From positions 1-47,959 of IMG/VR virus record IMGVR_UViG_3300022916_000027: DNA of 47,959 bases, one strand, 5' to 3'. The position numbers and the translations under genes are program-made. The stretch is from a virus. Shown one piece after another: positions 1 through 7,131 of the stretch. How positions within the stretch are numbered: the first letter of the stretch is position 1; each line of letters begins with the position of its first letter. The notes under the pieces were generated by a model. It saw nothing but the letters and a program-made list of their open reading frames with translations, did not search any database and was not told where the DNA came from.

Positions 1-2670
1 GCCGATCTGATACGCAGATACATCTCCGTGCCACGTTGCTTGCGGCGTCACGCCCAACCCGAGATTGCCGCTGGAGTCGAGGCGCATACGCTCCGTAGGT
101 GTCGCCGCTCCGTCTGCCGTCGTGCTGAAGATCATACGCCCAGGCACATCATTCGCCCCGGCTGTCCCGTCTATCTCAACGGTGATCGCCGCTACCTCAG
201 ACGTTGCATCCGTCCCGTCTGCTGCCGCAAACTTGATATGCCCAATAATATCATTATCTGCTACTGCCGTGAAAACCCCAGCAGTACCACGGGATCGCAT
301 AAACTCTAATCGTGGGGAATAGGCATCGGCACCATTAGACCACTCGGCAATCATAATACCGCCATTAGCTGCCGATAGATGTGTTTGGTTTTGAAAGGTT
401 AGACCGGACGCTGCTGTTGCTGCCGTGTGACCGAGAATGAGATTGCCCGAGGCGTCGATCACAAGGTCACTATCAATAGTCCCACCATTTGCTCTTGTGC
501 CAAGATGTAACTCTCCATCGTAATTATTGTCAGTCCCATTCGACTTCTCACTCCAGATCGCCGCATACGATGTCTGAAAATTATCACCAGATTTGTATAT
601 GCCGCCTAATCCTATACCAGCGCCGTTCCCTGCTGCCATCGCCGTATCGTCAAACATATACGTCAAGCACCGTGCGTCCCCGATAGGTGCAATAGTGCCG
701 TTTAACTCAAGTAGATTTGCGGGCGCAGCCGTGCCGATGCCGAAGTTGCCGCCACCATTCAGATACGAGTTACCAGTGCCGCCATTAATGGCAACTTTGA
801 GCGTGCCCGTATTATCGTTGACGTATATAATGCCATGTTCAGCGGTATTCGCCCCTTCGTAAAAACCTCCAACGTGCGTCCCATCGGCGTTAAACCATTT
901 CTGGATATAGCTATCATTGGCAGTGCCGTGTACTTCCAGACGCGATCCCGCAGAAGCAGTGCCAAGCCCAGTGTTACCATTTGCCGTCAGCGTCGTAACC
1001 GTCGCCTCTGCGGGAGTCGTCGCGCCGATTACCGTACTATTCATGCCCGTTGATGTAAATGTAGCGACTGCACTGCCACTTACTGTTGCATCGTCAGCCG
1101 CCGCTACGATGTTGACAATCGTTGCTGAGTTTACCGTTGAAGGCCCGCCTCCTATACTGATAACACTATTTGTTCCGTCTGAATCTACTAGGAGCAACCC
1201 AAAGTCTTGTTCTGTATCACTATCAAAGTGAGGCATACTAAACACGCCATATTTACGTACCCCATCGGTAATAGTTGTTGCACCGACATCTGCACCAATC
1301 TTTAAGGCTGGCGTCGCACCCGTATTGCCGCTCTGTGCGTTGACTTGCGAAGATGCCGTCAGCGTCGTAACGGTCGCCGCTAAGGGAGTCGTCGCGCCGA
1401 TTACCATTCCATTTAGTCCAGTGCTGGTAATGCGCCCACGCTCCGTTGCATTGGTATAGAAAACAATCGGCACATCCGTTGACGCAGAAATGCCTAACTG
1501 AGAAGACCCCTGCGCCTCGATCAATCCGCTGTCTGCGACATATTGGTTGGATGTGGTAAACGAACTGGAGTACGCCGACATTTGGATGCTATTGCTATTG
1601 GACCGCGCCCAAAATTGCGCCCTTGCAGCAGCACCCGCCGTATCGTTGGTGACAAATCCTTGTGTTGCCCCATCCTGATCATTGCGCACATCGAAGGCGG
1701 TCACCGTCGTTGCCCCCGCGCCGAGGGTGCCGGTGGTGACGAGATTATCATTATTAAAAGAGATGGCTCCTGTCCCAGACCTTATATTCGTAATACTCAA
1801 CCCAGTCGAAAAAGCGGCAAGCCCATCTGAATCTATCCAGCCCACAGTGACATTATTATAGTCCTTAAAATCAACAGTTGTTCCTCCTGCTGCGTCGCCT
1901 AATCTAATAAGCGCACTTTCATCTACAGTTGAGGATAGAATAGGCTCGTGGGTATCAACGTATACGATCTCACCTATTGCTGGATTGTCAACAGAGACAT
2001 GACCGATATGAATAATGGCACCTGAGGTAGGCTGCACATTTGTAACTGCGCCCGCTGTACTAAGATATACAGCATCCCCTTCTGAAAACGCGGAAGTGTT
2101 GAGACCTCCCAGAGAACCAGCCACCCGAATGGAGATACTTTGGCCCGTCGTTTTAGTCTCTGCGGCCAGCCCCCAATAGTGGGCCTTATCCTCATCAGTA
2201 TTGTCCGCGAGCATGACTTGAGGAAAACCACCTGTCGCACCGCTAATATAGACAGCTTCCCCAATGTCTATATTCTCCCCTGCCTTTGCCGTTATTGATA
2301 AGGCAGCAGCAGCAGCGGCGCCAACACCAGTCAGCCCACTCCCATCTCCAACGAAGGCGGTTGCGCTAACTGTTCCAGTAACGTTCTGCGCGCCCGTCTG
2401 CGTAATCGTTCCATCAACGCTCATCCCAGCGGAGAAGACAGCTTCCGCGAGCGCCGTAAACTCAGTCGTCGTAACGGTGTCGAAGATGCCATGAGCGCGC
2501 AACACCGCGAGAGAATCACTGATCTCGCTGGCCGCACCGCCAGGAATATCTGCGCGAATAGCCGCAGCGGTGTCAGCTAGCTCCGGCCTTGTTACAACAC
2601 CGTTCGAAGTCCAGGAGAAGGCAGGAACGGCGAAAGCGAGAATTGAAAGTAGAACAAAAAGCCTTTTCAT
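1..2670 (-). CDS. Giant tail fibre, N-terminal part (runs off left edge)
   Basis: An uninterrupted frame of 890 codons runs from ATG at 2670 to base 1 with no stop, so the gene continues outside the left edge. The start follows a strong SD (AGGAGG, 7-8 nt spacing). The N-terminus looks like a signal peptide: MKRLF, a hydrophobic stretch, then AFSW. After this come low-complexity fibre repeats: the GDGSGLTGV motif near residue 120, two copies of VIGATTP..ATVTTLTA, and repeated SSGNLGLG-type modules ending in QIG at the edge. These are typical of trimeric phage fibres that recognise the host surface. The right-edge frame resumes as AFYNSSNNPTYISN, the expected continuation, so this and 44979-47959 are very probably one gene of about 1883 aa with one base missing at the junction. 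Host receptor unknown. Confidence 0.88.
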   Translation of the reverse strand, partial: MKRLFVLLSILAFAVPAFSWTSNGVVTRPELADTAAAIRADIPGGAASEISDSLAVLRAHGIFDTVTTTEFTALAEAVFSAGMSVDGTITQTGAQNVTGTVSATAFVGDGSGLTGVGAAAAAALSITAKAGENIDIGEAVYISGATGGFPQVMLADNTDEDKAHYWGLAAETKTTGQSISIRVAGSLGGLNTSAFSEGDAVYLSTAGAVTNVQPTSGAIIHIGHVSVDNPAIGEIVYVDTHEPILSSTVDESALIRLGDAAGGTTVDFKDYNNVTVGWIDSDGLAAFSTGLSITNIRSGTGAISFNNDNLVTTGTLGAGATTVTAFDVRNDQDGATQGFVTNDTAGAAARAQFWARSNSNSIQMSAYSSSFTTSNQYVADSGLIEAQGSSQLGISASTDVPIVFYTNATERGRITSTGLNGMVIGATTPLAATVTTLTASSQVNAQSGNTGATPALKIGADVGATTITDGVRKYGVFSMPHFDSDTEQDFGLLLVDSDGTNSVISIGGGPSTVNSATIVNIVAAADDATVSGSAVATFTSTGMNSTVIGATTPAEATVTTLTANGNTGLGTASAGSRLEVHGTANDSYIQKWFNADGTHVGGFYEGANTAEHGIIYVNDNTGTLKVAINGGTGNSYLNGGGNFGIGTAAPANLLELNGTIAPIGDARCLTYMFDDTAMAAGNGAGIGLGGIYKSGDNFQTSYAAIWSEKSNGTDNNYDGELHLGTRANGGTIDSDLVIDASGNLILGHTAATAASGLTFQNQTHLSAANGGIMIAEWSNGADAYSPRLEFMRSRGTAGVFTAVADNDIIGHIKFAAADGTDATSEVAAITVEIDGTAGANDVPGRMIFSTTADGAATPTERMRLDSSGNLGLGVTPQATWHGDVSAYQIG

Positions 2671-2681
2671 TTTAACTCCTC

Positions 2682-3131
2682 CTACCACTGCGTCAGAAGG
2701 TAAGTGCTATCAATAGTCGTGGCCGCGCCGTTCGAGCTTCCGCCAGAGAACGTAATCCAGAGTGTTCGCGCGACTGGGATGTTTAGCTGGTAGAGAGTTG
2801 TGGTGGCGGAGCTGACCGTTACAGAATCCTCGAGATCCACGTGGAGGATGCCAGCGTCTCTATACCCAGCATAGAAGCGGGCCTTAACGTCCACGGAATC
2901 GCCATGCGTTACCAGAAGGATCCCTGTATATGTGGCCGGCGTCATGTGGTAAGCGGTGTCCGCGCCCGCACTAGTCGCCACCGAAAAGACCGTCGTCGCT
3001 CGATCCGGCTGCGTCAGCTGAGTCAGCTTAACGCTAGTCTGCAGCGTCCCCGTCTGCCCCTCAATCCCCCCTGGCCACAACACGATCCCAGCGAGAATAA
3101 AAGCCGCAGTTAAAATCCTAAAGTATTTCAT
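2682..3131 (-). CDS. Small exported-looking virion-associated protein
   Basis: 149 aa. ATG at 3131 is preferred over ATG at 3137 because GGAGG sits 6 nt upstream of the former and touches the latter. The first ~26 residues (MKYFR, hydrophobic core, GGIEGQ) look like a signal peptide. The rest is Thr/Ser/Val-rich and probably all-beta. It lies between the small terminase and the fibre gene; its start overlaps the end of the terminase gene by 14 bp, and the fibre start follows 11 bp after its stop. It may be a fibre-associated or periplasm-acting structural protein. I do not recognise the family. Signal peptides are uncommon on phage structural proteins, and the next gene has one too. Confidence 0.75.
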   Translation of the reverse strand: MKYFRILTAAFILAGIVLWPGGIEGQTGTLQTSVKLTQLTQPDRATTVFSVATSAGADTAYHMTPATYTGILLVTHGDSVDVKARFYAGYRDAGILHVDLEDSVTVSSATTTLYQLNIPVARTLWITFSGGSSNGAATTIDSTYLLTQW

Positions 3132-3651
3132 TTCCATCCTCCGTTAATGTCTCCCCCTCCTGCCCAGCCACCCCACCCGTTTCCTCTTCCTCTATAATCT
3201 CTGCCTCGACAGCCGTTCTGCGGGCCTTTATTCGATCCAGCGTTTCTGGTGTTACAAGAGCATGAGCCACACTTCCCTGGACTTTCTGAACCCTCGGATG
3301 TCCACCGCGAGAGAGGAGATCCTGGGCCGTGCTGACCCTTAGCCTAATGTCGTCCGTTAGTTCCCCGTCCCTAACTTTCTGAAGAAGCTCCAGACTCTTC
3401 TCCGCATCTGAAACCAGGACTCTCGAAACATCAACGGTGTCGGAATCCCTGGCAACCGTCAACATCTCAATCTTCGCCTTCGCAACTTCAGAGTTTCGGA
3501 GATCCGAGACATTCTGCGGCGTGACTCCAAGGATCGTCCCGATCTCCTTATTCCCAAACCCAAGCACGATTAGGCGAATCATCTCATGATGCCGACCCCA
3601 GAGAGATGTCACCTCATACTGCCTGCGAACGCCTTTCCTTCTCCTGCCCAT
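3118..3651 (-). CDS. terS: Terminase small subunit-like DNA-binding protein
   Basis: 177 aa. Residues ~22-60 form a helix-turn-helix of the small-terminase type (LGFGNKEIGTILGVTPQNVSDLR), followed by a helical region with LLSRGGHPRVQKV, a pattern seen in many small terminases and related phage HTH proteins. The C-terminal ~25 residues are very acidic. Known role of the family: recognise the packaging site and load the large subunit (here at 41429-42940). It sits at the head of the late operon, unusually far from terL in the window but in the same transcription direction on a circular map. Family call from HTH plus context; a transcription regulator is the alternative. Confidence 0.7.
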   Translation of the reverse strand: MGRRRKGVRRQYEVTSLWGRHHEMIRLIVLGFGNKEIGTILGVTPQNVSDLRNSEVAKAKIEMLTVARDSDTVDVSRVLVSDAEKSLELLQKVRDGELTDDIRLRVSTAQDLLSRGGHPRVQKVQGSVAHALVTPETLDRIKARRTAVEAEIIEEEETGGVAGQEGETLTEDGNEIL

Positions 3652-3662
3652 CGTTCTTCCTC

Positions 3663-4031
3663 TCAGATCGCCTTCGAGTCCAGGATTGCAGAGAACGGCC
3701 CCGGCATCGCTTCAAGCTTCAGCTTCCTCGCGAAGAGTAGCTTCTCTGGAACATCCTTCTTCCCAGCCAGCATGGCTCTTCGCCAGCTCATCTCCCAATC
3801 CTGCAGCCACGCTTCCGCGGAGACTTTCGTCTTCATATCCTGAAACCTCCAACTCCCCACAATGATCTCGAAGCCAAGATCCAAGAAAGCATGAAGCCGC
3901 CCAAAAATTCCCGGCGCCGGCCTCGCTTTTCCGGTCCTGAAACTCTCCTTATCCCTCTCATCCTCCCTTCCCATCCCCGCCACCACCACGCTATCAAAGG
4001 AGACCAGAACTCTCTTCTTTCCGTCTTCCAT
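3663..4031 (-). CDS. HAD-like protein with degenerate catalytic motifs
   Basis: 122 aa, ATG at 4031 with GGAGTG upstream. It is the first gene of the late arm, about 40 nt after the predicted transcription start. The layout matches small phage/bacterial HAD hydrolases: motif I as VSFDSVV (usual DFDGVI), a middle segment PGIFGRLHAFLDLGFEIIVGSWR (usual PG..E.L..L...FEVVI.SSR), and C-terminal FSAILDSKAI (usual FLTIDDRAI). The nucleophile Asp position is Ser and the second Asp of the last motif is Ser, so phosphatase activity looks lost. It may act as a regulatory or binding protein. The fold assignment is inference from spacing and residue pattern. Confidence 0.5.
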   Translation of the reverse strand: MEDGKKRVLVSFDSVVVAGMGREDERDKESFRTGKARPAPGIFGRLHAFLDLGFEIIVGSWRFQDMKTKVSAEAWLQDWEMSWRRAMLAGKKDVPEKLLFARKLKLEAMPGPFSAILDSKAI

Positions 4032-4076
4032 CTTCGCACTCCAGTCTTAACGCGCCAAACCTAATCTCGTACTATA

Positions 4077-4105
4077 AATATATGCTATGGAGAGAAGCTT
4101 GTCAA
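4077..4105 (-). promoter_or_regulatory. Late-arm promoter, TTGACA-N17-TATATT
   Basis: On the minus strand, a perfect -35 TTGACA (4105-4100), a 17-nt spacer and -10 TATATT (4082-4077). Transcription would start near 4070 and read the late operon from 4031 leftward, through the window edge. The same pair of boxes with identical spacing occurs three times on the plus strand. Confidence 0.8.
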
Positions 4106-4319
4106 GGGATATTCTTGAAGAAAAAGAGATCTCTTGAAGAAAAGAGGATCTAAGAATATCCTATCAAAAGCCCTCCCACAACAACAACTCGACTATCGTA
4201 GTAATCCGCGCGGGGCAATCCCCCTAGCGGGGGGTAGCTAACCCTAACAAACGTCAACGGATAATTCTATCCGCTTATTCTTTGAACAAAAGTATTTTCA
4301 CGGAACTAGCACTTTTTTC
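4106..4319. promoter_or_regulatory. Divergent control region with dyads and direct repeats
   Basis: No gene between the two divergent promoters. Visible structure: a perfect 10-bp inverted repeat GGATATTCTT (4107-4116) / AAGAATATCC (4152-4161) abutting the late -35 box; two direct repeats of CTTGAAGAAAA-type between those arms; a GC-rich hairpin CCCCCTAGCGGGGG (about 4211-4224); and a dyad CGGATA-ATTC-TATCCG (4258-4273). These are candidate operators for the switch between arms. No repressor could be assigned to them. Confidence 0.5.
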
Positions 4320-4348
4320 TTGACAATTGGTTGCGGATTGTTTATATT
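4320..4348 (+). promoter_or_regulatory. Early-arm promoter, TTGACA-N17-TATATT
   Basis: -35 TTGACA at 4320-4325, 17-nt spacer, -10 TATATT at 4343-4348. Predicted start near 4355, giving a ~130-nt leader to the gene at 4484 that contains the parS palindrome. A second TTGACA at 4385-4390 has no matching -10 box. Confidence 0.8.
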
Positions 4349-4416
4349 TAAACAGGTTGAAAATGGGGATGTCGAGGATGATCATTGACAATCGAATACG
4401 GGGCTAGGTTGATTCA

Positions 4417-4474
4417 CTAGGTTGGATTGTTTCCTAGATGTTTCACGTGAAACACTTTTAATCAACCAACCTAG
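4417..4474. repeat. Inverted repeat flanking the parS site
   Basis: CTAGGTTGG (4417-4425) and CCAACCTAG (4466-4474) form a perfect 9-bp inverted repeat whose centre is within about 1 bp of the centre of the parS palindrome. A further direct copy, CTAGGTTGA, lies at 4404-4412. The nested symmetry suggests a composite protein-binding site or an RNA structure in the leader of the gene at 4484. Confidence 0.55.
4439..4454. promoter_or_regulatory. parS: parS-like centromere palindrome
   Basis: The 16-bp sequence TGTTTCACGTGAAACA is a perfect palindrome and an exact match to the bacterial chromosomal parS consensus TGTTNCACGTGAAACA bound by ParB. A given 16-mer is expected by chance roughly 1e-5 times in 48 kb. 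It lies 30 bp before the start codon at 4484, downstream of the early promoter. It may recruit host ParB, or the phage ParB-domain methyltransferase at 18947-20323. Sequence identity is seen; binding is inference. Confidence 0.75.
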
Positions 4475-4483
4475 GGGTTTATC

Positions 4484-4942
4484 ATGGCAAAGAAAGAATT
4501 GTCCGCCGAAGAAATCAAACACGCGGAAGAAATGGAAATATTCAATAGGATTCTCGGAACTAGGACCATTGTGAATCTAGAGAATTACATAGATTCCAAT
4601 GGTAGCAATGGTATGAATGCGAATGTCGAGATTCATATTGATGTCTCGGGAACCAATGAAGAAATGATTATCCGCGGATTTAAAGATTACATCCGGAGGT
4701 GTTACCAGAATAAGTATACTCGCAAAATGTCGGATGCGGAAATCAAAAGAATCAATGATGAGAAAATTCCGCAACATTTCGAGGTCCTAGATTTAATGTC
4801 TCGCGGGCGGAAGAAAGAAGAAAAATGGGAAAATATGTCCAAAGAGGATCGGGCGAAGAAAGTCGTGTCGCATAACCCCGATGCGGATGAAATCGCCCAA
4901 ATGAGGGCAGCATTGGACGCTGCGGAGAAAACGTTGAATTAG
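4484..4942 (+). CDS. First early-arm protein, unknown function
   Basis: 152 aa, highly charged and largely helical, rich in Lys/Glu. I see no known domain. A central segment (~45-75) with NVEIHIDVSG and IIRGFKDYIRRCYQ could be a small alpha/beta unit. The AGGGG-like SD is weak. It is transcribed alone from the promoter at 4320, with parS in its leader and a strong terminator after it (4990-5023). A single tightly controlled gene next to the divergent switch could be a regulator or immediate-early takeover protein; that is inference from position only. Confidence 0.75.
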   Translation: MAKKELSAEEIKHAEEMEIFNRILGTRTIVNLENYIDSNGSNGMNANVEIHIDVSGTNEEMIIRGFKDYIRRCYQNKYTRKMSDAEIKRINDEKIPQHFEVLDLMSRGRKKEEKWENMSKEDRAKKVVSHNPDADEIAQMRAALDAAEKTLN

Positions 4943-4989
4943 ATTTGAAAAACAACCTAGTGAAGAAAACCTAGCCCCCAGTATATGAA

Positions 4990-5023
4990 CCCCTAGATCA
5001 GAAATGGTCTAGGGGATTTTTTT
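4990..5023 (+). terminator. Rho-independent terminator after first early gene
   Basis: Stem CCCCTAGATCA / TGGTCTAGGGG with a GAAA loop (one G-T pair), followed by A and a run of seven T. A textbook intrinsic terminator about 45 bp after the stop codon at 4942. Confidence 0.92.
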
Positions 5024-5143
5024 ATGCTTAGTTCGGAAGCCATCATTTTCTGAGCTCCAGCTTCTAAGCTCTAGCTCTCCAACTCCTCCCTCTTCTCCTT
5101 CTAAGCTCCCGCTTTCTTCCTAAAGAGGTTCGAAGAACCCCAC

Positions 5144-5166
5144 CTCTGTTCATTAAATGAACGAAG
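5144..5166. repeat. 23-bp palindrome, degenerate copy
   Basis: CTCTGTTCA-TTAAA-TGAACGAAG. The left arm is perfect; the right arm differs at two positions from TGAACAGAG. It belongs to the family at 8460, 10342, 16658, 20475, 28485, 35608 and 44118. Confidence 0.65.
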
Positions 5167-5209
5167 ACGTCAATTTCCCCCATTTTAGCCTAAAAATGGC
5201 GGTAAGAAT

Positions 5210-5472
5210 GAGGGAAATGATGGGGATATTCATAGACTATGAACTATGTCCTATTATCCTATCCCCCACCCCCCACCCCATTGTTCAAATGGTCTGAAGG
5301 GTGGGACAGCCCTGTCACAAGGGGGGGTTTATTAAAAAAAAAAACTTAGAATAAGACCTTAAAACACCTTCCTCCACCTTCTTCGCTCGGTACCTTAGAG
5401 GGTTCTGGAATATGGTTTGGGGTGGGGGTGGGTATAGGATAATAGACTATAGGATATAGACCCATTTCCCTC
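5210..5472. repeat. Large imperfect inverted repeat, candidate origin
   Basis: The left arm 5210-5280 (GAGGGAAATG ... TATTATCCTAT, C-rich CCCCCACCCC) is the imperfect reverse complement of the right arm 5418-5472 (TGGGGTGGGGGTGGG, TATAGGATAATA ... CATTTCCCTC). Arms are ~55-70 nt with a ~137-nt interior. The G-rich arm has several GGG/GGGG runs that could form a quadruplex. The structure precedes the promoter at 5499 by under 30 bp. Confidence 0.65.
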
Positions 5473-5498
5473 AATCGACCGAGCTGGCAAAATTTCCA

Positions 5499-5527
5499 TT
5501 GACAACGGGAAAAAAATTCCGTATATT
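5499..5527 (+). promoter_or_regulatory. Early promoter, TTGACA-N17-TATATT
   Basis: TTGACA at 5499-5504, 17-nt spacer, TATATT at 5522-5527. The spacer holds a dyad CGGGAA...TTCCG that could be an operator between the boxes. The promoter at 10128 has a related CATTGACAACGGG start and a similar GGGGGAAA..TTTCC spacer, suggesting joint control. Confidence 0.82.
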
Positions 5528-5594
5528 TGGGTATGGTGGGAAAATCCCATCGCTGGCGTTTTCTAACCTCGGATTTTTCACAAGGACCAAAAGA

Positions 5595-5771
5595 ATGACT
5601 GTTCGAGAATTGAAGGAAATCCTAGAAAAGTACAATGATGATGCGCCGGTTCTTCTCCAGGATGAAGGGTTTGAGGTTCGATGGTTCAACCTCTTTGAAT
5701 CAAAGTACCGACCGCATGACCCCACGTCTTTGATAGTCAAAGGCGATTTTTCACAAGCCGTGATGGAATAA
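5595..5771 (+). CDS. Small phage protein, MTVRELKEILEK family
   Basis: 58 aa. The frame is open further upstream but over the promoter, so the ATG at 5595, with AAGGA 8 nt ahead, is the real start. MTVRELKEIL, then NDDAPVLLQDEGFEV, resembles a widespread class of tiny phage proteins (RELxxxLxxxxxDxPV). Function unknown; probably a small alpha/beta fold. First gene after the promoter at 5499. Confidence 0.75.
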   Translation: MTVRELKEILEKYNDDAPVLLQDEGFEVRWFNLFESKYRPHDPTSLIVKGDFSQAVME

Positions 5772-5783
5772 GGAGAATAGATC

Positions 5784-5975
5784 ATGGAACGAACTCTTTG
5801 CAACCTCAGTTCTCGGGAACAAATGTTGTTATTCTTGGGGGGATTAGCGAAACAGGAACATGATATAAGTATTGCGCTAGGCACGCTAGACCTTCCAGAA
5901 TCTGACCGCCGGATGTTGGCAGATCTCGGAACACAGATTTGCACTGTTAAAGAAGAACTGATGGATTCGATCTAG
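5784..5975 (+). CDS. Small early protein, unknown
   Basis: 63 aa. The start has an excellent AAGGAG in the context AAGGAGAATAGATC before ATG, the same leader as the gene at 7132. It is helical (REQMLLFLGGLAKQEHDISIALG), with no known motif. A 10-bp-stem hairpin without T-run follows (5982-6014). Confidence 0.7.
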   Translation: MERTLCNLSSREQMLLFLGGLAKQEHDISIALGTLDLPESDRRMLADLGTQICTVKEELMDSI

Positions 5976-5981
5976 CAACTC

Positions 5982-6014
5982 TTGGGGATGGTGGCATGGC
6001 GCTGCCATCCCCAA
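5982..6014 (+). promoter_or_regulatory. Intercistronic RNA hairpin without T-run
   Basis: Perfect 10-bp stem TTGGGGATGG / CCATCCCCAA with a 13-nt loop, placed between the stop at 5975 and the SD of the gene at 6034. It lacks a T-tract, so it is more likely an mRNA processing or stability element than a terminator. Confidence 0.55.
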
Positions 6015-6033
6015 CCTCTCTTAGGAGAATATC

Positions 6034-6255
6034 ATGACTTCGGAAGATTTAATCAAAAGAATGGAACATGAGGCGAAATGCCTTTTAGAAGAAAAGTTAA
6101 ATCGTGTAGCGAACAGTTTACGTCTCGAACTCCAGAATTTACAGGACGCAGAAGAAATGGAAATGTCAATAGCGCTGGGAGAAAATCTCAGGCATCAGTT
6201 GAGAGATATGTTCAACACACTCGAGAAGCAAGGTATTAACGTTTCCTCTCGTTAG
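6034..6255 (+). CDS. Small coiled-coil early protein
   Basis: 73 aa, almost entirely amphipathic helix (KRMEHEAKCLLEEKLNRVAN, LRLELQNLQDAEEMEM). SD TAGGAGAATATC before ATG. No catalytic motif. It could be a small dimeric adaptor; function unknown. Confidence 0.7.
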   Translation: MTSEDLIKRMEHEAKCLLEEKLNRVANSLRLELQNLQDAEEMEMSIALGENLRHQLRDMFNTLEKQGINVSSR

Positions 6256-6270
6256 GAAGAAATAGAAATT

Positions 6271-6591
6271 ATGGCTATTACGAGGATCCAGATTCGAGAA
6301 AAGAAAGTCCCGAGGAAAAGAATTCATCTCGGGGATATTCGCGCATTAGATCGAAAGAAGAACTTCTCTAATCTCCGCTGGCTAGAGATGACCATTGAAC
6401 AGGATGCACTTTCGCAGGGTGTGGTTCTTCAGTTCTTTCGGGATCTCACATTCTATGGTATTTACGAGGCAATGGCATACGCACGAGGGTATGCCGAGAA
6501 AGGAGAATATCGCGAGGGATTTATCGAAAAGATCGAAGAAATAATCACGAAGGTCGAAACCGCAATAGCGGAAGGGAAAGAGATCCAATGA
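6271..6591 (+). CDS. Early hypothetical protein, 106 aa
   Basis: Basic N-terminus (RIQIREKKVPRKRIHLGDIRALDRKK), then helices (EYREGFIEKIEEIITKVETA). SD GGAAGAAATAG is modest. Its stop overlaps the start of the next gene as ATGA, indicating translational coupling. No recognised domain. Confidence 0.72.
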   Translation: MAITRIQIREKKVPRKRIHLGDIRALDRKKNFSNLRWLEMTIEQDALSQGVVLQFFRDLTFYGIYEAMAYARGYAEKGEYREGFIEKIEEIITKVETAIAEGKEIQ

Positions 6592-7013
6592 CAACTCAAG
6601 AGATCGAAACCATCGCGCCGGAACTCCTAGACACAATCATGGATGCTAGTCCTGAAGTAATCGAGGACTTGAGGATTCGCATGGAACAGAAGTTAGCGGA
6701 AAAGGCCAGCATGGAAAAGGCCAAAGAGAATTTCAAGAAGGCGCAAGAAAAGAAGATCGCGAGATGGAACCGCGAGGATGCGAAGAGAAACACATCGAAG
6801 GATCAGCCCCGAACCTCACGAGATCCTGAGGAAATGATGGAAGTTCTCGAATATTTCGCATCGAGGATGCGGGGTGATCTCATTGATTCTCTCTATTACA
6901 TTTATTCCGGAGAGAGTGCCGAGTATCGAAGGGGGATGGCGCATAGCATTCTTGCACCACTTCACGAGATCACCGATGCGATTTTAGCGAAGAAAGAATC
7001 GCAGAATAGCTAG
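6588..7013 (+). CDS. Early helical protein, 141 aa
   Basis: Start overlaps the preceding stop (ATGA). A Lys/Glu-rich central helix (~40-80: EQKLAEKASMEKAKENFKKA) is followed by a C-terminal helical domain (MMEVLEYFASRMRGDLIDSLYYIY). No known motif. A hairpin (7031-7055) and a ~75-nt gap follow before the next gene. Confidence 0.72.
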   Translation: MTTQEIETIAPELLDTIMDASPEVIEDLRIRMEQKLAEKASMEKAKENFKKAQEKKIARWNREDAKRNTSKDQPRTSRDPEEMMEVLEYFASRMRGDLIDSLYYIYSGESAEYRRGMAHSILAPLHEITDAILAKKESQNS

Positions 7014-7030
7014 ACCAAATCGCAGGCCGG

Positions 7031-7055
7031 AGGTCGGGACTCCACATCCCGACCT
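7031..7055 (+). promoter_or_regulatory. Intercistronic RNA hairpin without T-run
   Basis: Perfect 9-bp stem AGGTCGGGA / TCCCGACCT with a 7-nt loop, followed by AAAT rather than a T-run. A second small hairpin (GGAAGG...CCTTCC) lies just downstream (~7067-7089). Similar in position to the hairpin at 5982. Confidence 0.5.
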
Positions 7056-7131
7056 TAAATGCGACAGGAAGGTTCGGTAGTCCTTCCACGGTTCGAGAAT
7101 GTCGCTATTTCTCATAGAAGGAGAATAGATC

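Larger units (their letters stand above)
5024..5498. other. Gene-free stretch with polypyrimidine tracts and repeats
   Basis: No credible coding sequence. It begins with repeated AGCTCCAGCTTCTAAGCTC-type pyrimidine-rich sequence (~5050-5115), then a degenerate 23-bp palindrome (5144-5166), a large inverted repeat (5210-5472) with C-rich and G-rich tracts and a poly-A run (~5334-5344). A promoter follows at 5499. The make-up (dyad, G/C-skewed tracts, A-run) would fit a replication origin or a structured attenuator. Confidence 0.5.

Noticed and set aside
5499-5594. Upstream start for the 5595 gene at 5499
   Set aside because: It lies on the -35 box of a perfect promoter and has no SD; the ATG at 5595 does.
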